From NCBI GenBank assembly GCA_936432065.2, contig OW386289.2, forward strand, positions 32,938,655 through 33,002,654: a stretch of 64,000 bases of DNA, read 5' to 3'. Each line of letters begins with the position of its first letter. The first letter of the stretch is position 1. Below are positions 10,636 to 21,191 of the stretch, piece by piece. The notes under the pieces were generated by a model. That model was not told where the DNA came from, did not search any database, and saw only the letters and a list, made by a program, of their open reading frames with translations. Made by a program: the position numbers and the translations under genes. This stretch comes from Rutpela maculata. Lineage: Eukaryota; Arthropoda; Insecta; Coleoptera; Cerambycidae.

Positions 10636-11450
10636 ACTCTTCGCAATAACGAAGAGTATACTGTATTTGATCGGCACATTTCTAAAATCGTAAATATCGC
10701 TCGTAGAGAAAAAAATTTCATATCATTGTGTTAGTGAACGAATTCTGAACAACTTTCAAAATGTCCGGCTGTCCGTCCGTCCGTCACGTATCTTGTAAGC
10801 ACGATAACTTAAGAAAGAAAAATCCGATTGTATTGAAATTTAGAAAGTAAGTTAGTGTTAGCTAGAGGAAGAACCCTATTTTGAAGAAAATCGATCAGTA
10901 AATAAAAAAGTTATTAATTATTTAATTAAGAAAAAAAATATTCTCTTAATTTTTGTCGCTTGTACTAAAATGGAAATCTTGCGAAATATTATTTCCATAA
11001 TATATTTTTTTTGTTTATGAATTTTACTAATATATATTTCATAGAAGTACGAGTTGAAATACCTATGTATGATTGTCGAAAGATATATATCACAGACAAT
11101 CAGTTTTTGTAGCAATAGCTGGTGGCGCAGCGACTAAAGCGTCGTGGTTGTCTGGCTGGCTCCGGGCCAGATTCCGGGGAGGCACATACATGTACCTCTA
11201 ACTTTAATAAACTTGTTATTGCTTGCTTGCTTTGCGTTGCAATCCAAAGGTCCCGTGTTCGAATCTCACACAGGTTGGATATTTTCTTTTTCATTTTTTT
11301 TTTATATAATTTTTTTCACAACAAAGATGGTATCACAAAATTTAGGATGTCCAAAAACTAACATTATTTACAAGAAAACTGCGAGGAGTATCCTATAGAA
11401 TGTGTAACAATTGTATATAAAAAGCTCAGTAAATTGGCGAAGAGTACGTT
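10636..11450. mobile_element. Repeat with CTCTTCG-type inverted ends in the Jockey 3' region
   Basis: The left end TATACTCTTCGCAATAACG contains its own small palindrome ending CGAAGAGTATA. The right end reads GGCGAAGAGTAC. Inside are a TCCGTCCGTCCGTC run at about 10769 and the SINE-like block at 11117-11300. The sequence beyond 11450 resumes a non-LTR-type 3' tail. Exact ends and target duplication are not resolved. Confidence 0.4.
11117..11300 (+). repeat. tRNA-related SINE-like repeat
   Basis: GCTGGTGGCGCAGCGACTAA fits a Pol III box A, and GTGTTCGAATCTC near 11256 fits box B, followed by a T/A-rich tail. The box spacing of about 125 bp is far longer than in a tRNA, so either an insertion sits between the boxes or the promoter is not functional. 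A diverged second copy lies at 1555-1740. The minus-strand translation CEIRTRDLWIA is a common spurious protein produced by such tRNA-like sequences. Confidence 0.5.
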
Positions 11451-11580
11451 TTTAGCTTGTTATGTATATGTAGTATATTATTTGTTATTTCCCATCCTGT
11501 AATTAGTATAATACTTGAACTGTTGGATGATGTATTTCTAAAATAAAAAATAAAAATAAATAAAATAATAAAACATAACA
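11450..11580 (+). other. AT-rich non-LTR 3' tail candidate
   Basis: The text ends TAAAATAAAAAATAAAAATAA followed by further AAATAA runs, the style of a Jockey-like 3' UTR with degenerate poly(A). It would be the 3' end of the element beginning at 7832 if the insertion at 10636-11450 is removed. Confidence 0.4.
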
Positions 11581-12135
11581 GCTTACATGCCTCGTCCGAT
11601 CTCCCCGTATCGGAACTAAGCCAATTTCAATAGTGAGTATTCTACTTTGCTATTGTTACGGTATATTTGAAACTTGAAATAAAAATTTTAAGTCTAACAG
11701 AACTTATCGTGTTTACAAGAAACGGTCTACACAAGTGGATATGTGTACGTGTAGGTTCAATTTTTTTTTTCGATAACTATTAAAATTTTTGTCCTGTTAT
11801 AATATCCATTTGATTGAATTAAATAGATATAATAGGGAGTGGGGAGAGTGGCGGGGTTGGAAAGAGAGTGAAAATCAAGTTTCAGCAAATATTTTCCGCT
11901 TGTGTGGATCCAGAAAACATTAATTCAATCAAACTTTATTGCAGTACAAATTTTGGTGAGATGTTGTCCGACTTTTTGGCACCCAAATAAAATCATTGTG
12001 GTCTGGTATACACGTGCTCTTTCAACTAACCTCTCGTCGCAGCAACATCGACTGACCTGAAAATTTTTCTAAACTCTCAATAAAATGTAAGTGATAGCGT
12101 TTTCAATCATTGTAATTCTTTTTTTAAGTCATTAA
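11581..12135. other. Unassigned spacer
   Basis: No gene or repeat that I can support. Confidence 0.3.
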
Positions 12136-12420
12136 GGTATTAAACACCCACTACAAATTAGATGCAGAGGAAAACTCTTCTTTGGTCGGCGTTGACAATG
12201 CCAAATCCGACAAATATAAAGTTGGCAAAGGTGTCAGACAGGGCTACGTCCTGTCACCAATTCTCTTTAACATTTGTAATGAATACGTGATGCCACGTGT
12301 GCTGGTGACTAACAGGGTGGAGTAGTTATACAAAACTCCAAACTCCAGATTTGCAGATGAAGCCACCTTATGTGCAACAAGGGATTAATGAGCTCATGAC
12401 CTGCTTAGCAGAATTCAGAC
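12136..12420 (+). pseudogene. Non-LTR reverse transcriptase scrap
   Basis: Translation gives GKGVRQGYVLSPILFNICNE at about 12224-12283, an RT motif B, then PNSRFADEATL near 12345, a damaged catalytic box where YADD has become FADE. A stop lies between them. The style (VRQGCxLSP) differs from the Jockey-like fragments upstream, so this is a different element. Confidence 0.6.
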
Positions 12421-13071
12421 AATAAGCTCTGAGCCCCTGAGTACCGCTTAAGTGCAAATAGTCAGCAAATAGAAACCATTCAGACACGTCAAACATTCGT
12501 GAGTGTGATATGTAAACAAGATGGTATACCTTGGAGAATACAGATCGGCAAAATACAACCAGAAATTGATTAAACAAAAGTTTTGGGAAATTTTATAATC
12601 TACAATATCAATAATAACTAATTACTACATAGGAGCAACAGGGACAAAGATAATCGCGAAAATCTGCAGCAAAACACAAATCTTCGCCATTCTGACGGTT
12701 GTAAATCGTGAAATGTTAACAATAGAGAAAAATAGTTTAAATAAACTACAACATTGGCAACACCTGGTGTGGAACTAACAGGAGAGGAGATAATTGAGAA
12801 TAACCTATTGTGAGCGTCATTTTTTTTCAGCATGATATTTTCGTGGAAAACATTATTTAATGATTGTGGCAACTCTCCCTACTTTATACAAACAAAAACT
12901 TCTTTGTAGGAATTATTCACGGGTAACCTCCGTTTTTTTTGCTCTACATGCTGTATTATTTCATTATTATGAAATATTTTGAAAAAAATCAGCTGATTTG
13001 AATATTAATTTAAATCCTGAGTTAAATCAGGCCAACTCGGGGATGGCGAAGAGGACGCTCTCCAAAACGTT
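12421..13071. other. Unassigned spacer
   Basis: Short antisense open frames at 12368-12577 and 12618-12872 have no recognisable domain. I see no structured repeat. Confidence 0.3.
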
Positions 13072-13449
13072 ACACATTGGTGCTTTTTGTAATTAGTAAT
13101 CCCAAAAGAGCCTATCAAAACTGACCAATACAAATAATTTTTTGTTTAAAATGTTCCTTAGAAAATTTCTAAACGATCCCTAACGAGTTTTTTTTATATA
13201 AAAATTAGTCTGCATTAATAGATGTTGGTTTACATTTTTATTATTGATGTAAGAAATTGCTTTTTTTACATCAATTATCAAAATGTAAACCAACTTCTAT
13301 TAATTCAGAGTAATTTTTATCAAAAAAAACTCGTGAGGGACCGTTTAGAAATTTTCTAAGGAACATTTAAAAAAATATATTTGTATTGGTCAACTTTAAT
13401 AGGCTCTAGGCGTTTTTGGGATTACTAACTACGAAGAGCCCCAATGTGT
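13072..13449. mobile_element. Palindromic MITE (about 378 bp)
   Basis: The arms start ACACATTGGTGCTTTTTGT and end in the inverse ...GAGCCCCAATGTGT. Shared internal blocks include ATTAGTAATCCCAAAA, AATTTCTAAACGATCC and GTTGGTTTACATTTT. The arms meet at a short AT-rich loop near 13257. No ORF. Both arms diverge by several substitutions. Confidence 0.75.
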
Positions 13450-14443
13450 GTGGAGCTGATGTTACCATGGAAACGGTAGGAAAGAATTTTGCACAAAACC
13501 ACACACATATTCCCACGTCCTCCCAACCCTCCTTGACCCCTCACTGAAACACACTCCATATACATTAGGCGCGTAATGTGCAACAACATTGTTTTAAACA
13601 ATGACAATCAAAACAGGGTTTTTACCTAATTTTCCCTGTATACTCTTCAGATATGACACACCTTACAAATAATAAAGCAGATAATTCAACTGAAATAACC
13701 CTATACAAACAGGCGCGAACGAACTAAACGAAATTCGCCAAATATCATAGGATCCTGTCTTGGAAGAAGTCGTCTGCCCAAGCACCTGACCGCTGCTGTC
13801 TACTTTTATATTTTACTGATGATTGTAGACTGAAATATAATGACTTAAATGAAACGACATGTAAAGAAAGATATTATATATTTTAAATGGAAATTGGAAA
13901 ATTGGACACAAAAGAGGTTTATTTTTGCCCCTGTATAATTTGACAATAGGGGCATATAAATATTAGAGCAGTGACTAAGCCACGTCCATAGTCGACATTT
14001 ACGGCTTTAATTACTTTTATCTATTTGTTTAGAGGTGCATGATGTGTTTCAAAATTAAATCGCCATCGTCCTTCACTGCATAGAAATCGTGAGATTAACA
14101 TTAATTTCCGGTTCGAACTGGCCGGCAGGCATGTCTCGAAACTCGAAACTTTCCCATTAACTCTTAATTTCGGGAGATTCCAATGATGCGCATTACATTC
14201 CGGATATACGGTTACCCTAATATTTTCGATTTTTAGCGGAAATGTTTTAATTCGATGGTTTGGGTGCAGGTGTTTATTCATTACTGAACAACGTTCTAGA
14301 AAATGGAGCAGATTAGGTCCTTTAGTTGGCTGCCGCTTTGTTTCCTACCATTTTAGTAGTTTTATACACGTTATAGTTTATAACACACTAAAAGTAGTAA
14401 CACGTTTTACAAACAGTACGTAAATTACAAACGAAAGAATTAC
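13450..14443. other. Spacer, less AT-rich, no supported gene
   Basis: A minus-strand open frame of 86 codons at 14021-14281 lies just downstream (in the minus-strand sense) of the candidate exon at 14444-14512, inside the presumed next intron. It has no recognisable motif and I do not call it a gene. Confidence 0.3.
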
Positions 14444-14512
14444 CTGTGGTCTAAATAGCTCTGTAAATAACGGCTCCACCTCTCTATGCAGGTAGTTTTC
14501 TGAACCAGTCTT
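14444..14512 (-). CDS. Candidate internal host exon (69 bp), function unknown
   Basis: On the minus strand, a pyrimidine-rich tract ending TTTTACAG precedes 69 bp that are followed by GTAATT, so both canonical splice sites are present. The exon is exactly 23 codons. In phase 0 it reads without a stop, beginning KTGSENYLHREVEPLF and ending ELFRPQ. Its base composition is richer in G+C than the flanks and the peptide is not repetitive. I do not recognise the protein. A second frame is also open, so the phase is not certain. If real, the whole repeat cluster to its left lies in the following intron and that to its right in the preceding intron of a minus-strand host gene. Confidence 0.4.
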
Positions 14513-14514
14513 CT

Positions 14515-15240
14515 GTAAAAACAAAAATATTTAAGATTAGACTCGCATTTAAGAACATCTGCAGCACATGCATTAAAGAATATTACAGATATTATATACT
14601 ATTTCTCTTTGCACTGGGCATCTGTGCTTAATTTAGTGAAAGATGGTTTATGTATTTATTATTCAGTGTATTCTGGTAATAGCAAACGTCTCATTCAAGG
14701 TGAACAAAATGCATTGTTTACAATATTTTTGAAAAGATGGAGTATGCATATAAAGTAGAATTGCAGGTTTTTCTATACACAGGGTGTAAGGGAAATAACT
14801 GTCGTATATTTAGAAGCTGATGATAATACATGCAAAAATAGTGAAAAAGTTCCTATAAACATGTGGTCGAAAATGCTTCCGAAGGGAACTACGTAAAATA
14901 AGGTAAAGTAATCTGTATTTGTTCGAGAAAAGATATTAATAAAATATAACAGTTAAATATAGCTATTATGTAGTCTTACAATACAGCATTAGAAATTAAA
15001 TCAGTAAAACTAAAAATGTACAAAAATAAAATATATAGAATGAATAAGAGACCTCTAGAATCAAAACCCGCTAGCTCCATGTTATGCCCAAAATGAATTT
15101 TGGAACGCTGCCAATGCCAAATTTTCTCAGGAATTCACCTATAAATTTCATTTGCCCCAAATCCCTCCAGATATGCCTTTAAAACTCATTGAAAATTACC
15201 GTTAGTTCCAGTATTCACTAACTTCAACCATTCGTTGACA
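14515..15240. other. Unassigned AT-rich spacer
   Basis: No gene or structured repeat that I can support. It would be intron if the exon at 14444-14512 is real. Confidence 0.3.
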
Positions 15241-15259
15241 TCAATATCGTGTAATCATA

Positions 15260-15890
15260 AAATAATTTCCTTGTGTATTATTTAAAATGTACTTATTTCT
15301 GAATTTTAAAATAATTCGATACAAAATTGCTCTTGTTCTAATAAATACGGAAATACTAAGTTCGTTATTTACGTAATAGTATATTGTATATTTAGGTGTG
15401 AAAGCAATACATTCCCGGACGACGATGCAAATTGTTGGCCGAGGCCAACGAGCATCGAAGTCCGTGTACACCGAAGTACACATACTATTTTTTCTGAAAT
15501 CACAATCAATATTATTATAAATTAAGGAATTTGTATTAATGCATAACATAACACGGCCTAGGCCGGGAAAGTAACATTCCCGTACGGTTTTGTTGATCAT
15601 TGCTTGGCAACGAATCTTTTCCGGTCTGTTTTCTGATAGTTTCTTAGCAACGGACTAAAATACTGGAATTGTGCATTTTTCGATCTGAAATCGCGCCGAA
15701 AATGTAGACATTGCCGATCGATTTCAGAAAAATGATATTTTGTACAGTATATTACTATGGTTACATCGACGTTAAAGTTTTTAGGTTCATACGAAAGGAA
15801 CCACGTTAAATACGTGTATATAACATAAATATCCAAATCGTCTGGAGTGGCTGTGAAACAATTTTTATACTCACATAAAGATGCGTCAAG
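15260..15890. repeat. Left arm of a nested inverted repeat
   Basis: Blocks at about 15375-15545 (TAGTATATTGTATATTTAGG, TTCCCGGACG, TTGTTGGCCGAGGCCAAC, AATCAATATTATTATAAATT) and at 15545-15740 (CGGCCTAGGCCGGGAAAG, TGCATTTTTCGATCTGAAAT) reappear inverted at about 16350-16560 and 16085-16265. Antisense open frames of 119-121 aa here come from the repeat and lack protein motifs. Confidence 0.7.
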
Positions 15891-16075
15891 TAAGCAGAAT
15901 TGACGATTTGCACGAAAGAAAGTTTGGTAAAAAGTGTCTAGATTGGTATCATTGTAATTCACTGCACATGTTGACCAACTCGTCTAATTTCCAAACTTTG
16001 CAACAATTAAATACCTAAAACATAACATTGTTTTCGTTATCTTTAATGTTAAACCTACTTCCATTGAATATAAAT
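15890..16075. repeat. Inverted repeat partner of 16715-16905
   Basis: TTGACGATTTGCACGAAAG, then AAGTTTGGTAAAAAGTGTC, CCAACTCGTCTAATTTCC and ACCTACTTCCATTGAATA, all recur in inverse order at 16715-16905. Confidence 0.75.
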
Positions 16076-16220
16076 CATCTTTTTCTGAAATCGATCGGCA
16101 ATGTCTACATTTTCGGCGCGATTTCAGATCGAAAAATGCACAATTCCAGTGTTTCAGTCCGTTGCTAAGAAACTATCAGAAGACAGACCGGAAAAGATCC
16201 GTTGCCAAGCAACGATAAAC

Positions 16221-16284
16221 AAAACCGTACGGGAATGTTACTTTCCCGGCCTAGGCCGGGAAAGTAACATTCCCGTACGGTTTT
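16221..16284. repeat. Perfect 64-bp palindrome
   Basis: The sequence is identical to its own reverse complement from AAAACCGTACGGGAATG, through the centre CCGGCCTAGGCCGG, to CATTCCCGTACGGTTTT. No mismatch and no loop. Half of it is present as a single copy at about 15549-15586. The head-to-head joint probably arose by inverted duplication. Confidence 0.95.
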
Positions 16285-16344
16285 TTATGTATATTTTACA
16301 CGTAGGCAAACCAACTCACATTAAAATTGCATTTATTAGTAAGC

Positions 16345-16560
16345 AGTTCGATTCTAATGAAGAAATGTTATGCATTAATACAAATTCCTTAATTTATAAT
16401 AATATTGATTGTAATTTCAGAAAAAATAGTATGTGTACTTCGGTGTGAAAGCACATTCCCGGACTTCGATGCTTGTTGGCCTCGGCTAGCGCCTCGGCCA
16501 ACAATTTGCATCGCCGTCCGGGAATGTATTACTTTCACACCTAAATACACAATATACTAT
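16345..16560. repeat. Right arm of nested inverted repeat with GC-rich hairpin
   Basis: Inverse of about 15375-15545. It contains a strong hairpin at about 16462-16530: ATTCCCGGACTTCGATGC pairs with GCATCGCCGTCCGGGAAT around CTCGGCTAGCGCCTCGG. The GC-rich arms contrast sharply with the AT-rich surroundings. Confidence 0.7.
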
Positions 16561-16561
16561 T

Positions 16562-16712
16562 ATTAGGTTAGTCTACAATATTTAAAAAATGTCGAATTAT
16601 GCATTTTGTCAATCACTGCTGCCAACTCTTCTAAACTGAGAGTTGGAAACAGTGTTTAACAAATTGCATAATTAGACATTTTTTAAATATTGTAGACTAC
16701 GAAACAACCTAA
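16562..16712. mobile_element. Palindromic MITE (about 150 bp)
   Basis: Ends AGGTTAGTCTACAATATTT and AAATATTGTAGACTACG...CAACCT are inverted. The centre is a hairpin CCAACTCT-loop-AGAGTTGG. No ORF. It sits inside the larger nested inverted repeat, between the 16345-16560 and 16715-16905 arms. Confidence 0.7.
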
Positions 16713-16714
16713 CA

Positions 16715-16905
16715 AATATGATTTATATTCAATGGAAGTAGGTTTAACATTGAAGATAATGAAAACAATGTTATGATTATTATATTATAGGTATTTAATT
16801 GTTGCAAAGTTTGGAAATTAGACGAGTTGGTCAACATGTACAGTGAATTACAGTGATACAAATCTAGACACTTTTCACCAAACTTTCTTTCGTGCAAATC
16901 GTCAA
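16715..16905. repeat. Inverted repeat partner of 15890-16075
   Basis: Inverse of 15890-16075 with a few substitutions; for example TTCAATGGAAGTAGGTTTA and GTGCAAATCGTCAA. Confidence 0.75.
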
Positions 16906-17239
16906 TTAGGTGCCGGAGTCATAAAAAGAAGCGCGTTTTGATAATCGAGGGTCAGTGGTGGCTTAAACTTGAAGGTTGCAGCACTTTTGGAAATTTACAT
17001 AGGTTGATCAATATGTCAAAGCGCAGCATTCAAGAAGTCGCTATTGTCCAACTTTGGACGTTTAGATACTATAGTGACTTGATCCCTTCAGGTGATCAAA
17101 ATGCTAACGGTCAACTAATCATTTGACTTATCATGGAAATGAATCACGGGACGCTTCTCGAAATAGGAAGAAAAACGTTTGGTATAGCTATGTATCAAAA
17201 AATACTTATTTAAATATTATAAAATCATTGCCATTGCAA

Positions 17240-18490
17240 TTTCATTTTTAATTAATAAAACTTGTTTAATAATAATCTCTTTATTTAGCATATAAGCTAT
17301 TAAAACATACAAAGGTTGAGTATAAATTTAGTAAATTAAATAATACAACTTACATTTTACATTACTAGATAATTTTCTTACAAATGATAAATATATGAAA
17401 GATACATATTACATAATAGATATATTTAGTCGAATATTGTTAGACAATAAAGTATTGAGCAGTTTTAATTATGTCCATTTTCGAAAATATATGCAGTTAA
17501 TAGTTTTTTAAATTTTAAGTAATTATTACATTGTCTGATATTGTTTGGAAGTACATTAAATATAGAAAGACCTTTATAAAATAACGTTTTGGCTAATCTA
17601 TTTGACTGAGGAGTGTCTATGAAAACGTCATTTACATTTCTAGTGTTATAATACAAATTTAATTTTATTACTTAAATAATCTGGAGTCAATTTGTTTTTT
17701 ATTTTGAAAATCATATCTATTGTTCTGAAAAGAATTCGCTGTTTAACATTCATAAAATGAAGTACTTCAAGCATTGTACTTATCGGTGTGTATTTATTAC
17801 ATTTCAGAATTATTCTCATAGCTTTGTTCTGTATCAGTTGGAGTTTGTGTATTTCATTTTGGTTTAAGTTAAATAGTAATGTGGAACAAAATTCAATATG
17901 TGGACCAATTAAGCTTTTATAAAGTAAAATTTTTGTAGACATGTTTAAACAGCTGCTGATTCTTCTCAGAAAATATACTTTTTTGACATTTTATTCATTA
18001 TATAATTAAAATGGTTTTTGAAAGTAAGATGTTCATCAATAATTATTCCTAAATACTTGATTTCATTTACTTTATCTAGTTTGTTTCCCATAATTTCAAT
18101 AGTTAAATTTGGATATGAGAGATTGTAATGAGGTAATTTAAATTTGTTACCTATTAACATATATTTAGACTTACTTACATTTAAACTTAAACCATTATCG
18201 CATAACCATTTACTTATTAGAGATAAATCATAATTCATCGAATTATACATTGCTGGTATGTCATTACCCGTAATATATATCATTGTATCGTCCGCAAACA
18301 TAGATATGTTACAATATTTCACATATTTTATAATATCGTTAATGTATAAATTAAAAAGGATTGGTCCAAGAACTGTTCCTTGCGGAACACCATGCTTGGT
18401 TTGTAATTTATCTGATAAACTATTTTTAAATTTTACACTTTGTGTTCTAGAATTAAGATATGATTTAAACCAATTTAGAGTTCATATTTT
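17240..18490 (-). pseudogene. Non-LTR retrotransposon, 5'-truncated, minus strand
   Basis: Read on the minus strand, the sequence starts within the RT: HGVPQGTVLGPILFNLYIND at about 18340-18400, then SMFADDTMIYITGN with an intact FADD catalytic box (about 18265-18310), then SKWLCDNGLSLNVSKSKYML. Further on come PHIEFCSTLLFN and LQLIQNKAMRIIL (17646-17942) and FYKGLSIFNVLPNNIRQCN (17465-17656). This is the usual post-RT C-terminal order of Jockey/CR1-type elements. Frames are broken between pieces. An AT-rich 3' UTR runs to about 17240. The 5' truncation is typical of target-primed insertion. Confidence 0.75.
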
Positions 18491-18499
18491 CTAAATTAT

Positions 18500-19025
18500 T
18501 AAATCTTCTCATGAAGAAAAAAAAATTCATGCTTTTGAATTTTTTGAAAAATTTAAATACGTACTTCCACGTTAGCGACCACCACCATTTTTTTGTTAAT
18601 TATACGCCATACAATAAGCTATAACATATAATTTTCACAAATCTCTATCGAAGAGGTAACGTAGTCAAATTGGCAAAGATAATGTTATATGTTTACACCC
18701 CCCTTAGTTCAAAAATTATAACACCACTAAACAATAATTTATTAACTTACGTACTAATTACAACAAACAAAGAAATATAAATTGGTTAGAAACTCGATAT
18801 ATTAATAAATATCTAAATGAACAACGACTGCTTGGATTACACGTATTGAAAATTTTTTGGGGCTTTTGGAAATTTTTATTTTTTTGAAATAACGGGATGT
18901 ATTCTTTATAATACATATATTTTCTACAAAACTCCATCGAAACGGTAATACATAAAAAAATATATGTTTATTAATAAGAATACATAATTAAAAATATGTT
19001 TTGCTAATGATATATGATAATATTA
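18500..19025. other. Unassigned AT-rich spacer
   Basis: Two related phrases (CTATAACATATAATTTTCAC and TATAATACATATATTTTC, each followed by AACTCCATCGAA/CTCTATCGAAG-like text) suggest a weak direct repeat near 18612 and 18907. No gene seen. Confidence 0.3.
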
Positions 19026-19065
19026 GTCGTCTTCATCACTGTCCTCATTTATTGTAACACTAATA

Positions 19066-19258
19066 TCTTCTGCGAATAATTCAGACAGTTTTGCTGATGG
19101 TTTCGGAATATCGTTATATGATATGCATACGATAAATTCATGTATAAGTAACAGAAAACTAAGTTAATTTTTAGTTACTTATACATGGATTTATCATATG
19201 CAAGGTTTCTTGACTATATTCCGAAACCATCAGTAAAACTGTCTGAATTATTCTCGAA
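19066..19258. repeat. Inverted repeat with coding-like arms
   Basis: Arms AATTCAGACAGTTTTGCTGA, then GGTTTCGGAATAT, GATAAATTCATGTATAAGTA and their inverse meet near 19160. Each arm, read outward from the centre, encodes IPKPS-A/V-KLSELF. On the minus strand the reading continues to an acidic tail (NEDSDEDD) and a stop near 19027. On the plus strand it runs on past 19258. Origin unknown. Confidence 0.6.
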
Positions 19259-19450
19259 ACACCAAGGTCAATTGGCCTCCCAACTGGGATTCTGGTTGGG
19301 TTAAAAATATAACAAAACTTACGACAGTTGTCGTGACAAGGATAACTGCTGCAATTGCAATTGTAATCATATTACTACCGGGTAATTCCCGAGCTTGTGT
19401 CAGATTTTACGTATGCCGACGTCGACTATAATACTTCAGGATAATGACTA
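19255..19450 (+). pseudogene. Possible env-like transmembrane tail
   Basis: One frame reads WVKNITKLTTVVVTRITA then AIAIVIILLP and a short tail with CRRRL before a stop. This resembles a membrane anchor plus basic cytoplasmic end, as in the C-terminus of a retroelement Env. The match is in shape only. The following ~400 bp hold a TATA-like TATAAAAACACA (about 19750) and an AATAAA (about 19802), as an LTR might, but I cannot identify LTR ends. Confidence 0.3.
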
Positions 19451-19840
19451 TTGTCACTGTAAACAATTAATTTTGTTTTCTGCACAGCTGACCTGATTAT
19501 TCTACAAAAGTAAATGTCACGATTTATCCCAACGAATATTTTCCACTATTTTGCTATGTGGCAATCGCCCCAATAAATAATTAATTTAAGCTTATAGCAA
19601 ATTATTGTGACTATTGTCCAAACGAATATTTACATTTATTTCATGTACAATGTGGCAGTTGCCCCAATGAATGTTTAATTTGTACAAATGAACATGACAA
19701 TGGGGAACTTGCCCATTTTTTTCTTATTTCACTAAAGTGTGTGTTTATGTATAAAAACACACCACACCGAATATCAGCTCTTAAATCGCAGTACTTCTTT
19801 GCAATAAACAATTAAAGTTGAGATCTTCGCGAAAAGCACT

Positions 19841-20583
19841 GTGACGTCACATCGAGAAAACTAGACTCGCGTGTGGTTCCCCAGACTGGGCGGTGGTTGG
19901 CTTTGAGACTCATTCGCGTTTTAGTTTTGTCACCTCCTAACCTAACTTTCATGTTTACGTTTGCTTGTCTGAAAATGTTGTGAATTCACGTATTTTGAAG
20001 ATTTTGTTTAGTTTATGATTCTGTTTTATGTTGAGAAATGGAAAATACTTGCAGAAGAAATAATATAGGGGATAATTCTGAAAAGAACAATGCCATTTAT
20101 GTATGTGAAGATCATTTTAATGTAAGTACCTATATTAAGTATATAAGTAAAATACCAAGAATTTAATTTTTAGATAAGATATTATATTACAGGTTACAGG
20201 TCATTGTTAAAGCTTATTTTATTTTACCATTAAATAGAGTGTCATAAACTTTAATTTCTTTAAATATTATGTTTATTTCTAACTCTCAGTGTTTTCAATG
20301 TATGAAGCCACCATAAAGATATCTACACTCAAAATGTTTACCACACAAGCTTTTATAAAAATATACAAATATCACTCAAAATCAACGAATATTGAAGATG
20401 TTTTTCCAACGAATACGTATCTGGCTATGGGCTTTTACGCGGAGTAGAATTTAAATTTTAGGTTAGGTTGTGTTCACTGCTAGTTGTTTCTGACAAACGC
20501 GCATGCGCATGAGGAATTGTCAAAGCTAAAGCAGAATCGGTGTCGCTTGACGCCGCCGTCCGACTTTCTCAATCTGACGTCAC
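19841..20583. mobile_element. TIR-bounded segment carrying a THAP-like exon
   Basis: The left end GTGACGTCACATCGAGAAAA and the inverse right end (CGACTTTCTCAATCTGACGT then CAC) form imperfect inverted repeats of about 23 bp. The 743-bp interior contains the THAP-like mini-exon. THAP domains are found in P-element-type transposases, so a non-autonomous P-like or THAP-bearing element is possible. No 8-bp target duplication is visible. Confidence 0.35.
20038..20121 (+). CDS. THAP-like mini-exon with splice donor (partial)
   Basis: An ATG opens 28 codons ending NNAIYVCEDHFN, immediately followed by a consensus donor GTAAGT. The C-x2-H in VCEDHF fits the second half of a C2CH THAP zinc finger (typically VCxxHF). 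The first two Cys of a full THAP domain are not present here and the downstream exon is not identified. It may be a remnant of a domesticated or non-autonomous transposon. Assignment rests on one short motif. Confidence 0.3.
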
Positions 20584-21187
20584 GTTTCAAGACTGGGTAA
20601 AATCAGGCAGATTTTAATCGGTTATATTTCTGGAAATGATTTTTATTTTTTTTAATGTTTGTTGTCTATGGGATTTTTAATGATGTTATTTTACGATTTT
20701 GAGTATTTTAATTCAATTTTATTTTTTGGACAAGTTCCCTATTATAAAATAAACGTATTTAAAAGTTTTCTGTGTTTCTCCTAATTATTTTACTTTTTCA
20801 GGAATAATTGAGATTAAATAAATGGATATAAATAAAAATTCTGTGGACAAAATAAATCAAATACAAATTAAATTTACAACCACAGTGAAATCATTATTAA
20901 ATAAAGTGAAATCAAATAAAAGGACACCAAAAGTAAAAATAATTATTAAATGAGTGTTTCTCAAAATTAAAGCAAATAAATTTAATCAGCTAAAAGAAGC
21001 CAGTAATATCAAACTTGAAGAGTCCTACTTTTAAATTCTAGACAATCACGTAAACTGCCAACTTTGTATATTTTTCTATAAAAAAAAGAGAGATAAATTA
21101 TACGAGGGAGGTATGGGTTATTTCAATAATAATTCTCAATATCTAACCAGGTGAACAAGTTCAACATTTTCTATTTTCTGAATACTA
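20584..21187. other. Unassigned AT-rich spacer upstream of the provirus
   Basis: Dense in A and T with no long open frame or recognisable repeat. Confidence 0.35.
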
Positions 21188-21191
21188 TACA
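21188..21191. repeat. Target site duplication TACA (left)
   Basis: TACA directly precedes the 5' LTR and directly follows the 3' LTR at 63928-63931. Gypsy-group errantiviruses make 4-bp duplications and favour TACA-like sites. Confidence 0.85.

Noticed and set aside
11117..11270. Functional tRNA gene
   Set aside because: Distance between box A and box B is too large and no cloverleaf can be drawn.
11122..11398. Small open frames of 79-84 codons on the plus strand
   Set aside because: They translate the SINE-like repeat and its T-rich tail.
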